A stretch of DNA of 64,000 bases, taken from the NCBI GenBank assembly GCA_034509925.1, contig CM067536.1, positions 1,197,501-1,261,500 of the forward strand, in the 5' to 3' direction. Every line of letters begins with the position of its first letter. Positions within the stretch are counted from its first letter, which is position 1. The notes under the pieces were generated by a model. That model searched no databases. It was not told the origin of the DNA and was given only the letters and a program-made list of their open reading frames with translations. The stretch comes from Hirudinaria manillensis. Its lineage: Eukaryota > Annelida > Clitellata > Hirudinida > Hirudinidae. A program made the translations under genes and the position numbers. Shown piece after piece: positions 14,021 through 30,800 of the stretch.

Positions 14021-17000
14021 TATAATTATTATATTAATAATCACCATCATTGATGATTCATCAAATTAGCAGGAGGGGTTTGATTAAGGGAAACTTTGGC
14101 ATAGTAACATTAAGTTGTTGTATATATACAAATTACTATTATTATTAACATACGTAATAATAATAATAAACATCTAATATTTGCCATAATCATTGAATTT
14201 TATATTAAAACTTATTACATAATAATAATAATAATAATAACTGCCATTGTTATATTATTAATATTATGATAATTATAGATAATGTCAGGAATATATGACA
14301 TGGGCAACAATAATCTGCAACACTCATAAACAGGAAAGCAAATGCAATAATATTCATCATCATCATCATCATCATCATCGCCTCAACAAAAGCAATATCA
14401 ATCCTGGTCAACTAATGACAACACAATATTGCAAGTAATAATGATGACCAGGATGATGACGACGACGATGATGATGATGACTGTGATGATGATGATGACG
14501 ACTGTGATGATGATTATGATGACGCAATAGTAATATTGCTTGACAATAGTTCTGAGTTAGACTTCTCTCTTTTTTTTTACTTTTCAGTCGTTCCAATGAG
14601 TCCAATCTGGAGAGCTGCCAAGTGCAGTGGTCAGTGATTATTTTATGATGATGTCCTTTTCAGTGAGGATGCAGATGATGATGATGATGATGTTGATGAT
14701 GATAAATGTGCCCACGAAAATGAATCAAAAGCCGTGCAGACGTCACGTTGTGTGGTTGCGTACGATCCCGAAGGAGGGAACAAAAAAAAATTACAAAAAC
14801 GTTTGACGCGATCAAACGAATCGAACATCAACGTCGACGGTTGTGACGCGTCATCATCATCATCATCGACTCATCAAACGACGACGAATTTGGAACAACA
14901 ACAACAAAATAATAAAGAACCACTATTCTTAACTTTTAGATGCAAGTTGCCAGCTTGACGTGATTACAGTATAAATAACAATAACAATATTATAAAAATC
15001 ATCAACATCATTGTTATCGTCTTCTTTGTCATCATCATCATCATCGTCATCATACTAGTACGACAATAACCTCACTGGCAAAAATACAATCACTAACAAG
15101 CTCCCTGCTGCCACCCATAACATCTAACAACCATAATCATCATCACCACCATAATAAATATGGTGAAAAAATGGTGGAAAATGGTGAAAATATGGTGATG
15201 GTGAAAATTGGTAAAATCATAATCATTATCACCACCACCATAAACATAATCATTATCATCACCACCATCCAATTCCACCTCTCTCCGTCCCGAAGAGGTC
15301 CGTCCAGCTCACCTGCTGTACTTGGAGTAATTGACGTGCGTCCTGGCGTTGATCATCCAACTGGAAGGTTTCGCGTTCGTCTCCAGCTTGAACTGCCAAA
15401 CGTCGCCAGAAGAGTTGCTCGGCTCCAGGGACGAGATCCAGATGCCGGACTTCGTCTTCACCCTGTCGGAGGGTCGGTCAGAAAGAGGAGAAGGTCAACT
15501 CGGGGTCGAAGGGTCACGGATCGAAGAGCGAAGGAGATCCGAGACGGAGAAAAAGAGATGGTAAAGAAGGGCAATGACGTGGTCACATTCTGAACTCAAC
15601 AAAGCGATTTCATTTGAACACGCTGAAGATTCAATGAGAGTAATAAGTACATTTAATTTGTCCAAACACAAATGCAAATTGAAGCACCACCTACTACAAG
15701 TTCCCAACTTTGCTTTTGTTATCAATTCTTACTTAAAAAGTCGTGCTAATGAAATGATTTGGGAGCTGTATTTCTGGCCGACTTCGAGCAAACAACGTTG
15801 CGATCTTGAATTTGTTGACGTTAGAATTTGTTTACTTGTTTCAAACATGGAGTCTGAAATGAGGCAGTTTTGAGAAGCCAAGAGAAAGAGGAGTGAGAAA
15901 GTGAGGAGAGTCATAAAGAAAGTTAAAGAACTTTCCGATAAACTGGTAATTCTATTCTATCAACTGTCCAAACTGACAATTGAAACAAAATTTTGAAAAT
16001 CATTATCATCAAATTAATCTATAAAAGGAGTGACAGCAATCAATTCATGCAGATGGAAAGGTTGTCTCAGTCAAAAAAAAAAAGGAATAATGCAGCGATC
16101 AACCTATTGATCGGCCAATCAATCAGTTGATCAGACATACAATTAATCAATAATTATAAAGTTATAAATTAATAAAATTATCAATATTATAATATATTAT
16201 ACAATAATAATAATACTATTATTATTATTATTACCAATATTAACTCGATGACCGAGCGGAAGCAGAACAAAAACTGACCGAATGTCAAAGCTGATGAGGT
16301 TGGAGTCTGCCTGCAGCTTGACGGGTATTTTGAACATGGAACCAGGAGAAAAGACGCTCTGAGGGGCATAGATGAGGATGTGCTGGTCCTCCTTCAACTC
16401 CTGGTATATCGACTGGTCCGGCAAGAGTTCCACGGTGTCGAGGAAGAACCGAAGTTTTGGCGACCTGTGAAACTTCTTGTTGTGCGGACAGCTCGCCTCT
16501 TCCATGGAGTAGAGCACGTCTATGTGAAACTGGTCCCTGGCGGAGCCGGAATCGGGATTCTGGCCCGACCACCACCGACCTGGCAGCGTCAGCTGCGCCA
16601 GGCAGACGCCGTTGAGGTGAGGATTGAGCTGGCAGTAGGAAGTCAGCGTCTGATTCGTGCGAGTGGCATGGGCATAAAGACAGAACACGCTCCCCAGATG
16701 GGAGAAGAGCCGTGAAGCATTCTGCACTTTGTGGTCCTTCGTTTCTGAGCAGTTGACGTGAAATAAGACGCGAAGAGGCTGGCCCTGAAGTATGGTATCC
16801 GATACGACATGAGCACTGACCAGAAATCCTCCCAAATGCTGCGAACTGGCAACTGTGTGTGGAGTAAAGCCAGGAATTACAGATGGCATGTCAGGGTATG
16901 TACTGAGCGAGCCAAACGTCGCCTGAAGGTTCATGACACTTGGTGAGGCTATGAACGGCCATTCTTGGATTCCAAACGAGTCGTTCCTGGCCTTTTGAAA

Positions 17001-17217
17001 GAATCCGTCACCGCTCCCCAGAAATTTGAAGTTCAAGTAACATAAAACCGCTGCAATGAAACGAAATTATCATCAACGCAATGCATCTGCACAGGAGTTA
17101 GATGGTAAAATAACTCGTTCAAAATGAGATGAAATCACAGCTCAAGCATTAAATTAATTTTGTCAAATTCCTACCTTGAAAGTGTGCTAGCAAGATGAAA
17201 ACGAATCTCAGCATCAT
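7572..17217 (-). CDS. TMEM132: Transmembrane protein 132 (TMEM132) family, ten exons
   Basis: Exons on the minus strand: 17175-17217, 16279-17050, 15313-15462, 13700-13895, 12486-12647, 11852-12138, 10620-10905, 10066-10266, 8993-9627 and 7572-8610. All phases close to give 1,256 residues. It opens with a signal peptide (MMLRFVFILLAHF) and continues with the family's immunoglobulin-like extracellular region, recognisable from WMINARTHVNYS, VWVPELPLEIELSDGKL and KVVDPGVGRLVVGR. One membrane helix near residues 952-973 (FVAVVIFCIVVAVLLVHWVL) is followed by a cytoplasmic tail that starts with the family-typical NDWVWIG. TMEM132 proteins are single-pass neural surface proteins thought to act in adhesion and to link to actin regulators. 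Odd points: the membrane-proximal exon 9 holds acidic, histidine and serine runs, and the tail has a ten-glutamine run before basic residues. Introns are packed with simple repeats. The family call is firm; the subtype is not assignable. Confidence 0.93.
10370..10575. repeat. (TAA)n microsatellite cluster in TMEM132 intron 7
   Basis: About 200 bases of interrupted TAA/AAT units between TMEM132 exons 7 and 8. A second, purer array lies in intron 6 at about 11010-11060. Confidence 0.85.
11700..11830. repeat. CAT-based minisatellite in TMEM132 intron 6
   Basis: Tandem copies of a unit of the form CACCACAACCATTATCATC, ending just beyond the donor of exon 6. The array is noncoding on the gene's strand. 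Confidence 0.85.
13180..13372. repeat. ATATGGATT-type minisatellite in TMEM132 intron 4
   Basis: About 190 bases of tandem ATATGG(A/G)ATT/ATATGGAAT units, period near 9-12 bases. The plus strand happens to stay open, reading repeats of YMDYMEYI, which is a by-product of the repeat and not a gene. Confidence 0.85.
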
Positions 17218-20200
17218 CTCCTTCGAAGAAAATCATTTAATCCCAGTTACATTTTTGATTCTAGATTTTGATCAATCGATCGCAAAAAATAAATAAAATT
17301 GGAATAAAAACAAGCCTCAACGCATGCTCGACGGGCGCCCACTAAAGCGTCCCCTGGCACCCAATTGATATTACGTTACCATATAGTTAATAAATTCTAA
17401 ATTATAGACCATTAAAAAATTAACAGCATCACCATAGTCATTTTTATAGATTGTATTCGCCTCAAATTCTTCGTCCAAACAATGAAGCTCCTTGAAGTGG
17501 ATTTCGCCAAGAAAACTGATTCCTACTTATCAAACGAGCACATTCCACTGAACTTCAAGTCTATTCTTACATCGCAATTAAAACTTATTGCAAACAAACG
17601 TTCAAATATGGCCTGAAACGAGTTTCGAAGCCTTAAAATATTTCGTGGGACACAAATTTGAATTTTTAACATTATATTTGCTTAATATTAAATCTTATAT
17701 TATACCTACCATCCATTCATTCAAAATTCCAACATTCACTTTATTGACACTTGGGTTGCCATGAGGATAAGCAGTCTTCCTTTAGCGACGGTTGTGGATT
17801 CCGTAAACAATGATTCACATTCACTTTTCTTGATTTCTTCAGTAATGACCAATTGACTAACCAACAATTAATGTCAAATCGAAACACACATTACGAAATG
17901 TGGCAGGAATACATTCAAGCATGTGAAACGCACTCTTAACTAACTCCGCAATTTATAGACAGAACAAATATCTAAATACAAAACAAAACCTTGAAATAAT
18001 AATTGGATCCACTTTTATTCGGTTCTCATGTAACGAAAAGTTCTTGTTATGACTAAGAAACGTTCAATACTTGGAAAACAAAATCAAGGACGAATTTTTT
18101 TAAAAACAACAAAAATTGTGCAAAAAATAAATTACTGACTACAACAAATCTTGCTCGACATGCAAATATTAAAACAAAGTAATTTGGGCCTCTGGAACTT
18201 GTAAAGGAACTTGTCTATAAAAACAACATCTGATGTCACATGTGTCTGAAATTCCTGTAAAGAAGGAACCAATCACGTCTGTCGACAGAATCAGTGAAGG
18301 CCGGCAACCAATCGTGAGGATGCAAAGATACTATTAAAGTCACAAGCAAACTGCTCCTGAACAGACCATCATTGCAGGAAGAAATGGGTGACTTCAGACA
18401 TTCCCCAAACTTCCTCCGAAAAACCACGAAACCATTAAAAAAAAAAACAAACAAACAAATTATGCCAGCCAAGGATGCAGGCCTATTCCAGGTGATGGAA
18501 TTGGTGATTGAAATTGAATCAAAGCAGAAAATGAGAACGAACATTCGCTCAGACACACGACAAGCGAACGTCCTAAAAATCTAATCAGCCAGTGATGATT
18601 TTAATTTTGTCAAAACAAAAAGGCACCCAGTGAAGAGTTTTCAGCAAAGAAAGCGAAACCAACTGCCGGGAAAACCGAGCAGTGCCAAGAACATCGTTTT
18701 GGTAAGTTACGTCCGTCTGTCCGTCAGCAAGACACCGCCTCGACGGAGTGGTCAAAGCATTCGTAAACATTCCCCAAACTACTCACCTGATAATCGCAAC
18801 ATTGTTCAATCGTCATACGGCGATAACACAACAACAACAACAATAACATACTTAACAAATTGTTACAGTACAAATTATGGTTTATCACTGTAGTACATCG
18901 TATGCACAAGACAAACAACAACGACAACAACAACAGCCACAACCACCGCAGATCAAGAATATTCAAAACTCAGCCTCACTTCATCCCTGCACCTTCCAAC
19001 CTTTGCACATCCTTTGCACAATCGGACCCGTTCATAACAAGATACAAAGACAAGTAAAACTGCACTGAACCACACCACGTCAGAAATAATTATTACTAAT
19101 CAATTATTGGATCGTAATTATTACTAATCAATTATTGGGAATTGAGACGATTAATAATTAATTACTGTTTCGCAACCAATTAATCGACATTAATCGACAA
19201 ACGATTAATCGAAAAGGAGAAAGATAAGAACAATGACGACCATTATCTTGAAAAGATAAGCATTAGAATCTTGTCAAAGACCACCCGCGTCGGGTGACCC
19301 AACCTTTTGAGAACATTGAAAGCAGTGAGCTACAATCATCAAGCACTTCAATGGATAATAGTTATTATCATTAATTATTTTATAATTATTATCACAATCA
19401 TTAATTATAATTATGACGTTTCTATTTGCTGGCGTCACTAACGACATGTACTTTCGTGGACAAAAAAGGCGGACAACAGTGCATCTGAACTCCAAACTGG
19501 TTCCAGTTTCTCGGCTTAGATCGATCGATTCGATACAATTCGATGCAATAATCCAAAGATATTCTGCTTTTCCAACAAGACGCGACAACACTCGCAACAA
19601 GACTCGAACGAACACGACAACAGCAACAACGAGTCCGGAGAAACGGAAAACTGCCGCGGCGGAAAAGCCGGAGATCTCGGGTTCCGCGTCCGGACGAGAG
19701 CTTCCGAGGAGATCGTAAAAGAAAGGAAAGAAAGAAAGAAAGCGACGAATGAAATTGCATCTGAGCAGGTCAAGTGGGAGGAGCCACGACAACGTGACAT
19801 GGTGAATATGTCAACCACTCGAAGCGAAAATAACTTCCGGACGATTCCGCGATGCGACCCGCGTCAAAAGAGAACCGCGGAGTCATCGCAAAATACAAAA
19901 CGCCGCTAATAAAAGATTGCACGACCGTTAATAATTTACTCAGGAGCAGAAAATGAAGAAGAAGAAGCTATTGGCGCATTCCAAACGACTCTAAAATCCT
20001 CTAACTGGAATCGGAATTTACAGTCAGGCATGCGATGCCTCCTTCCAACCAAAAAGTCCGATTCCATCTTTCCATGGCATTCGACATGAAGACAAAAAAC
20101 TCACTTTTCCATCTCAACAACAACAACAACAATGTCTCGTCTTCACTCACTCGCAAGCACTGCTCCTCCTCTGCTGTTGCTACCACCACCACTATCATCA

Positions 20201-20274
20201 TCATCATCATCATCAACAACAACAATTGATAATCATCATCATCGCTATCAACACCATCGTCGTCGTCGTCATCA
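17218..20274. other. Intergenic: upstream region of TMEM132, downstream of Rab35
   Basis: No gene recognised. AT-rich sequence up to about 19400, then a GC-richer block at about 19400-19990 with open frames on both strands that match nothing I know. Because TMEM132 is transcribed away from this side, the block is a plausible TMEM132 promoter or 5' noncoding exon. This is an inference from position and composition. Confidence 0.4.
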
Positions 20275-24002
<3,728 letters not shown>

Positions 24003-24384
24003 TCGATATTTTAAACGAGGATGTTAAACAATAAACTAACAACTAAAAACACCAGGAACACATGACTAGCGGCCCTAGCTGTTTGCATACTATTCTCTCT
24101 TGATACCGTCGCTATATTGTATATTGCTTCTATTCCCAATTCACTTTCTTGTGATGTTTACAAAATAAATACATTTAAAAAATTATTTGAATTTAATAAA
24201 AAATATTTTATCAAAGTATCTACCTTTATTAAAATTATATTTCATCCTACAATGTCTGACGATGAAATGTCCCAATCAAAATAATTTAATTAAAACACAA
24301 ATTATATAAATAAAATAAATAGCTTATATTTTTTTTCGTCTGCTCACACTTCCGTCTTTTTATTCCCTCGGTGGCTTCCATTTG

Positions 24385-24606
24385 TTAATCGTCTTGTCGA
24401 CTTGAATACCCAAAATATTTTTTGACGTCCTCTCTCTTCACGATGTTAAATAAATTTGAAACTTCCCAAACGCTTGGAGTCCCGATTCTTATCAAGCCGA
24501 AACATATGGGTAAAGAAATGACCAGCGTAAAGAAAATAAGACCGAAATATTTTGGCAAATTCTTTGAAACCGACAACATTGTTGTAGCTTTGAGGATTAT
24601 AAACAT
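24385..24606 (-). CDS. Possible small single-pass membrane protein
   Basis: An open frame of 73 residues from the ATG at 24606, or 64 residues from the ATG at 24579, on the same strand as Rab35 and about 380 bases upstream of it. A clear hydrophobic segment, FGLIFFTLVISLPICFGLI, is followed by a short polar tail ending YFGYSSRQDD. An AATAAA lies about 22 bases beyond the stop on the same strand, which favours this reading over the plus-strand open frame at 24422-24763. The size and layout resemble the small mitochondrial inner-membrane assembly proteins (SMIM4/UQCC5 type), but I cannot match a family. Function unknown. Confidence 0.42.
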   Translation of the reverse strand: MFIILKATTMLSVSKNLPKYFGLIFFTLVISLPICFGLIRIGTPSVWEVSNLFNIVKREDVKKYFGYSSRQDD

Positions 24607-25981
24607 CTATAGCAAATTATTACATGTTCTTGAGTCAAGAATCTTGATAAGCTACAAAGCTAACCCAGAGCAAAGAAATATTGCCTGTTGCATTACCAAA
24701 TCGTTTACTGTTAGGAAAGATTCACAAATCAACAGCAACAACTGCAGTCGAACGAGATGGTAACTATGCGTGTAACGATGGCAAAAAGATGAACGTGTAC
24801 ATCCGGCGTACGTACGTACCATGGCAAGTATAAATTTGATTGTCATCAGTGGAATAATTGAAAATCAAAATCGAAATCGAGTGATGTTCAAAGAACGAGT
24901 AAGTAACAAATTTAAAGCAGATTGTCAGCAAGCCAAACGAATTTTCCCACAAAAGTTCAAAGTACAAAATTTTCCAATTGACCTGATAAAAGGGACCAGG
25001 GTTCAAACCCATTAGAAACTATCTTACACCACCATCTTCTTCGCCAGGTCACATGACATGATAACTGCAACCGTTGTCATGGAAATGCAGGTCAAACAAA
25101 GACTTTAAAAAGGAATGCTGTGATTGGTCGTGTATGTGATGACGATGATGACGACGAAGACGATGATATGCAAAATAAATTGCAGGGCAGAATATTTTCC
25201 AGTGCAAAATTAAACCGTGTCACTAATAAATACTAAAAAATACAAATAAATACTCCGACGACACATCAGATACGATTGCTGCAGTGAATAAAAACAGAAT
25301 TAATTGTATAATTACTCAATAATTCATGTAAACGAACAAAAAATAAATATATAAATTAATAATACATTAAGTACTATGAATGATGAGTATACAAAGCAAG
25401 GCCAAAAATGATTACTATGACTCACACTGTGTACCAAATGACACCTTCCATTGGACTTATTAATTAAAGATTTATTATTATTATTATTATTATTATAATT
25501 ATTATTATTACCAATTGCATTCAATACCTGAGCCAACGTTTGATTATGAAATGCTGGCCTGCTTAAAAATAATAGCATTATATGTAGATGCATTTATGAT
25601 CATCATCATCATCACCATCTTCATCATGAATATAATTATCATCATCATCATCGTTAGCAACCACAGTCATCGTCATCATCATCATCGTCATCATCATCAT
25701 CATCATCACGTACAGCGTTGTGTGCATTGCCAGAGGAACATTGCCATTGGAAACATTGCAACCAAAAATAATAATAATAATAACAAAAAATAATAATAAC
25801 CAAAAATAATAACCAGATTTGATTGGCCATTGATTGCTAAAAAAATTAAATATTATAAGTGTTACCTATGTTACAGCTGGTGCAATAATAGCAACAAGAA
25901 AAAGTATGTCACAGTAATAATAATAATAATAATAACAAATCATTAATATAATAATAATTAAAAAAATCAAAAAAATCATTA

Positions 25982-26014
<33 letters not shown>

Positions 26015-26309
26015 CAACAACATTAATAATAATAGCGGCAGGAATAAATTATGCTAATATGTGTATTGCAACGAAGCACCAGCTCGAAACAAAAACAGAA
26101 CACCTGAACTAAAATCTACCAAAAATCCAACTTAAACCAAATTAAAGAAAAAATAATCATAAATTCTAAAAATAGAACTTGTTGAATGAACACGAATAAA
26201 TTAATAAATTAAACCGACTACGGTGAGGATATGAGTGGTGTTACGATCTACATTTGAATATTAAGCGACCCTCTCTCATTTGAATATTAATCAAGGGGGA
26301 GGGGCCGAG
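24607..26309. other. Intergenic: between the small membrane ORF and the septin 3' end
   Basis: AT-rich sequence with (TTA)n near 25470-25510, a CATCAT array near 25598-25710 and AAT arrays at 25740-26030. Short plus-strand open frames at 24821-25015 and 25515-25793 are repeat-driven or chance. Nothing else recognised. Confidence 0.5.
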
Positions 26310-26476
26310 TTATAGGATCTTGTTCATCCTGGTCTCTCCTTTGGTCGACTCCAGTTGAGACTGCATCTTCAGCAGCATCTCTTGCATCTTTTGAATCTGA
26401 TTTGTTATTATTACATTTTTTTTTGTTTTAGTTTAATAATAATAATAATGTCATTAATAATAACAATAATAATAAC

Positions 26477-26544
<68 letters not shown>

Positions 26545-27717
26545 TAATAATAATAATAATAATAACAATAATAAAAATATATAATAATAATAATATTAAT
26601 AATAATAATAATAATAATAGTGTGATTACAATTATTAAATGTTAAATAATAATGATGTCAAAATTTTTAACATATTTTTTTTATAATGTTGTATTGATAT
26701 TATAAACCTCTTGTTCTTTCTGCTTCAGGAGAACATCAGCCTCTGTGGCATTGCTAAAATTTAATATTAAAGTAAATCATCACCATCATCGTCGTCATCA
26801 TCATCACCATCACCACCATCATTATCGTCATCATTATCTTTCTTATTATTGAAGCTTAGCAATCATCCAGTCATTCAGCATTTGACATCCATCCATCCAT
26901 CCATCCATCCACCCACCCATCCATCCATCCATCCATCCATCCATCCATCCATCCATCTGTCCATCCATCCATCTGTCCATCCGTCCATCCCACCTATAGA
27001 CATGTTCCTCTTTTATCCTACTGGCTCTGTAGTTCTCATAGTGGATGTCCCTCGTCACATCCTTAAGGTCCTGCATGTGCGTGCTGATAGGTGCATGTGT
27101 GTGAACATGAAACAGGTTCGACATTAAAGATTTAAACTTCAACCTCTTATATAATAAAAAAAATAAAAATAATAATAAATTGCCTTATGTACTTTTTTTA
27201 TTAGAATTATCTTGTTTTATAATTATAATAAATTAATTTTATGTTAAATATTTTTATTTACAAGACAAAGCGACTGATCGAAATAAAACTTTTTAATATA
27301 ATTCTAAAATATAAATATATATTATAAATCCTACGCAAATCTGCCCAAAAAGGCAATCTGTTGGAATGAGACCACCATGCATAATTAACGACAATGCATC
27401 ACGGACGATAAATAAATAAATAAATAAATAAAATAGATAAATAAAATAAATTAATCAAATAAATTAATAAATAAATAAAATAGATAAATAAATTAATTAA
27501 TAAATAAAATATATAAATAACTAAATATATAGATAAACAAGAGACTAGTTTCCATGGCAACCACCTGACGAGGAACTGCCTCAGCTTCGTTGAGTCCGAG
27601 TGGCGTGGACTGTCGACTGAAACGAAACAAAAAAGGAGTTCGTTGGTTTTTTTTTTATCACTCAAATTCAGACTAACATTATTATTATTATTATTATTTT
27701 CATTATTATTATTATTT

Positions 27718-27760
<43 letters not shown>

Positions 27761-27855
27761 GAACATTTTTCCTTCTTCTTCTCGGTCTCACAGCCGGTGA
27801 TGAATGAATGCTGAGCACTACCAGTGCTCTCAGCGATTCATCCAAGTACTTTCCG

Positions 27856-27894
<39 letters not shown>

Positions 27895-30800
27895 GTTATT
27901 ATCATTAATATTATTAGAAAAACCACAAAGCCCCTCGCATATTGATCTGTAAATTTTCAATTTATTTATCCACATGATTTGTTAATTTGCATGGTTTGTT
28001 AATAGTAATGAATACATTAATATTAAGAGCAATTGGCATATCTGCCCTCTCATTCTTCGTCATTCCCTCCGTCGACACGAGAGTTCAAAACCCACCTTCG
28101 ACCACTCCCCACGGGTACACCCTGCCCTTGACCTTCTTCCCGTTGACCTCCACGACGGCGTTGCTACCGACGACGGCAAATGGTATGAGGCTCTGGTGGA
28201 TCGGGCGAAAGGTTCGTTAAGGATGCAGTGATGATGATGATGATAGTGGTGATGATGATGATAGTGATGATGATGATGATGATAGTGGTGATGGTGATGA
28301 TAATGATGCCCTCACCCTAAGTTCCTCGTCCCTCTTCTTCACCTCGTCGTCTTCATCGCTGTCGCACTGGGGGAGTTCGTAAATCTTGATCTTGTGTCTC
28401 TCCACGTCCTCCAGGATCTAGTCGAAGAATGTCATCATTATCATCATCATCATCATCATAGCCAATATCATCATCATCACCACCACCATCACTAATATAC
28501 ATCATTATAATGACAAACCCATTATAAAACCTAGTGACTCATACAAGAATTAGCTCTTCACAAAGCCTCCATCTCATAATATTATCATCATCATCATCTT
28601 CTTCATCATCATGATCGTCGCCTTCTTCATCATCATCATCATTGTCATCGTCGTCTGTGTTACCTTGCTCTTGAGTCTCTCCAATTCCTGGGCAGTGAGG
28701 GTGTCCGCCTTGGCCACTACAGGTACGATGTTCACCTTGTTGTGCATCCTCAGCATGAACTCAACATCCAACTGCTGTAGACTGAAGACGAAAAAAATCA
28801 AAGAAAATGAAAATGAAAACAAAAGTGAAAACGAAAGTGAAATTTCGAGAAAAAGTCGAAAATTCCGGCGAAACAGAAAAACGGGTCGAATTAGGCATTT
28901 AATCATCAGGGCTAGCATTGAAATTCGAGGTCATAGTGACGATAATTATGGCGACTAGTATGTAATTATTATGACGACGTAATTATTAGGATGTAATTAT
29001 TATTATTATTATTATTATTATATTAAATATTATGTAATTATTATGATGGAATTATTATGACGACATAATTACATCAAAGGTGATCGTTTCAAAACAATTT
29101 ACTTGAAGTTCAACGGAAGAAATAATTACGGAGGGACGAGAACGTCTTGTTGGAAAAGCGAGTACAAAAATATTATAAAAAGAAGAAAATTGCATAATTT
29201 ATAAATAATTATAATTTTGTCTGTAATTTATGATTATAAAAATAAGAAGAAATATGTTAATAATGATGATGTAGAAAAGCTTATAACAAAATCATGATGA
29301 TGATAGGAAAATCACAATGAAAATAATATTTATTTATGTTTATTATATTATATTATATTACATTATGCTACATTTGTGTTTATTATATTATATAATTATA
29401 TTATATTAAAGTACATTATATTATAATCATATTAAATTATATTATAATATTATTATATAATAGAAGTCTTTTTCTTTTCCCAGCAGATGTTAAAAATATC
29501 TCAACCAATCAGACCTCACGAACCCCAATCATGTGCTTCCCAATTCAACCGCATCATACAAAACTCATTTCCTGCCTGGCGGTTGTTATTCATAATAATA
29601 TTATAATTTTTATTAATGCATTATAATTTCTATTATTATTTATTGATAATTATTATTATTATGATTAATTACTAATTTCTACTCCCACTTCACTTCGTTC
29701 TCTCACCTCTCTTAATATATTCAGCGAATATTTTACTTATTCATGAATAACGTAGCAGTGGTCATTTCTCTGACTTTATTATCCAAATATTTGTCATTCA
29801 TGGATTATGGCTCTTTCCATCCATGCATCCATCCGTCTACCCATCCGTCCTTCCTTCCATCCATGCATCCATCCGTCCGTCCATCCGTCTGTCAATCCAT
29901 TCATCCATCCATCCGTCTGTCAATCCATTCATCCATCCATCCGCCTGTCAATCCATTCATCCATCCGTCCGTCCGTCCACTCACCCTCTCCCGAGGGGCG
30001 ATACGAAATAGAGGCAGCAGTGGACCCGATTGTCCTGAATGTTCCTCCTGTTGATTCCACTTTCGTCCTGCAGGTATTGGTGGAACTGGTGGAGGATGTA
30101 GTCCTCGATTGGCTGCCACCTGTGATGATGATGATGATGACGATGATGACGACGAGTGATGACGACGATGATGATGGAATAGAAGATGATGGTGATGCAT
30201 GCCGTGGCATGATGATGATGACGACGATGATGGTGATGATGATGATGATCAAAAACTATTCCACCCACGCATCCGTGGAGTCGACGGCGTCATTGTATCC
30301 CGGGGTGTCGATGACGGTGAGTCGCAACTTGACGCCGTGTTCTTCGATCTCCAGGTATCTCTTCTCGATCCTCATCGTCCTCGTCAGGAAATCTTCGGTG
30401 ATGACGATGATGATGATGATGATGATGATGATGACTTGTTGTTGTTGTTCAAAAGGTTGATGATGAAAGAAAGAATGATGATGATGCAAGTCCAATTAAT
30501 GTGATGTTGTTGTTGTTGTCAAATGATTTCACTGACATCAGCACAAGGAGACATCACACGACTTATATTATCATAGATTATAGATTACTATATTAAGATT
30601 ATTATATTATAGATTATTAAATTGAGATTATTATATTATAGATTATTATATTGAGATTATTATATAATAGATTATAGATCTTAAGTGTGAAGAAATGATT
30701 ATGATGACACATTAGGCATTTTAATTTTTTTTTATGTATTCATTTTTTTTTTTGTAAAGAATTTGCAAAAAAAAATAATTTTTAAATAAACTGTGAAAGC

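Noticed and set aside
15574-15873. 99-residue ORF in TMEM132 intron 2
   Set aside because: Opposite strand to the gene, unlike any family I know, and no splice or poly(A) support.
18236-18556. 106-residue minus-strand ORF between TMEM132 and Rab35
   Set aside because: Hydrophobic by composition only; no recognisable family and no supporting signals.
24422-24763. 113-residue plus-strand ORF opposite the small membrane ORF
   Set aside because: Lacks a helix or motif, and the poly(A) signal supports the minus strand.
29743-30460. Overlapping ORFs rich in HPSIHPS or histidine
   Set aside because: Products of (ATCC)n and (CAT)n repeats. The real coding content here is septin exons 4 and 5 on the minus strand.
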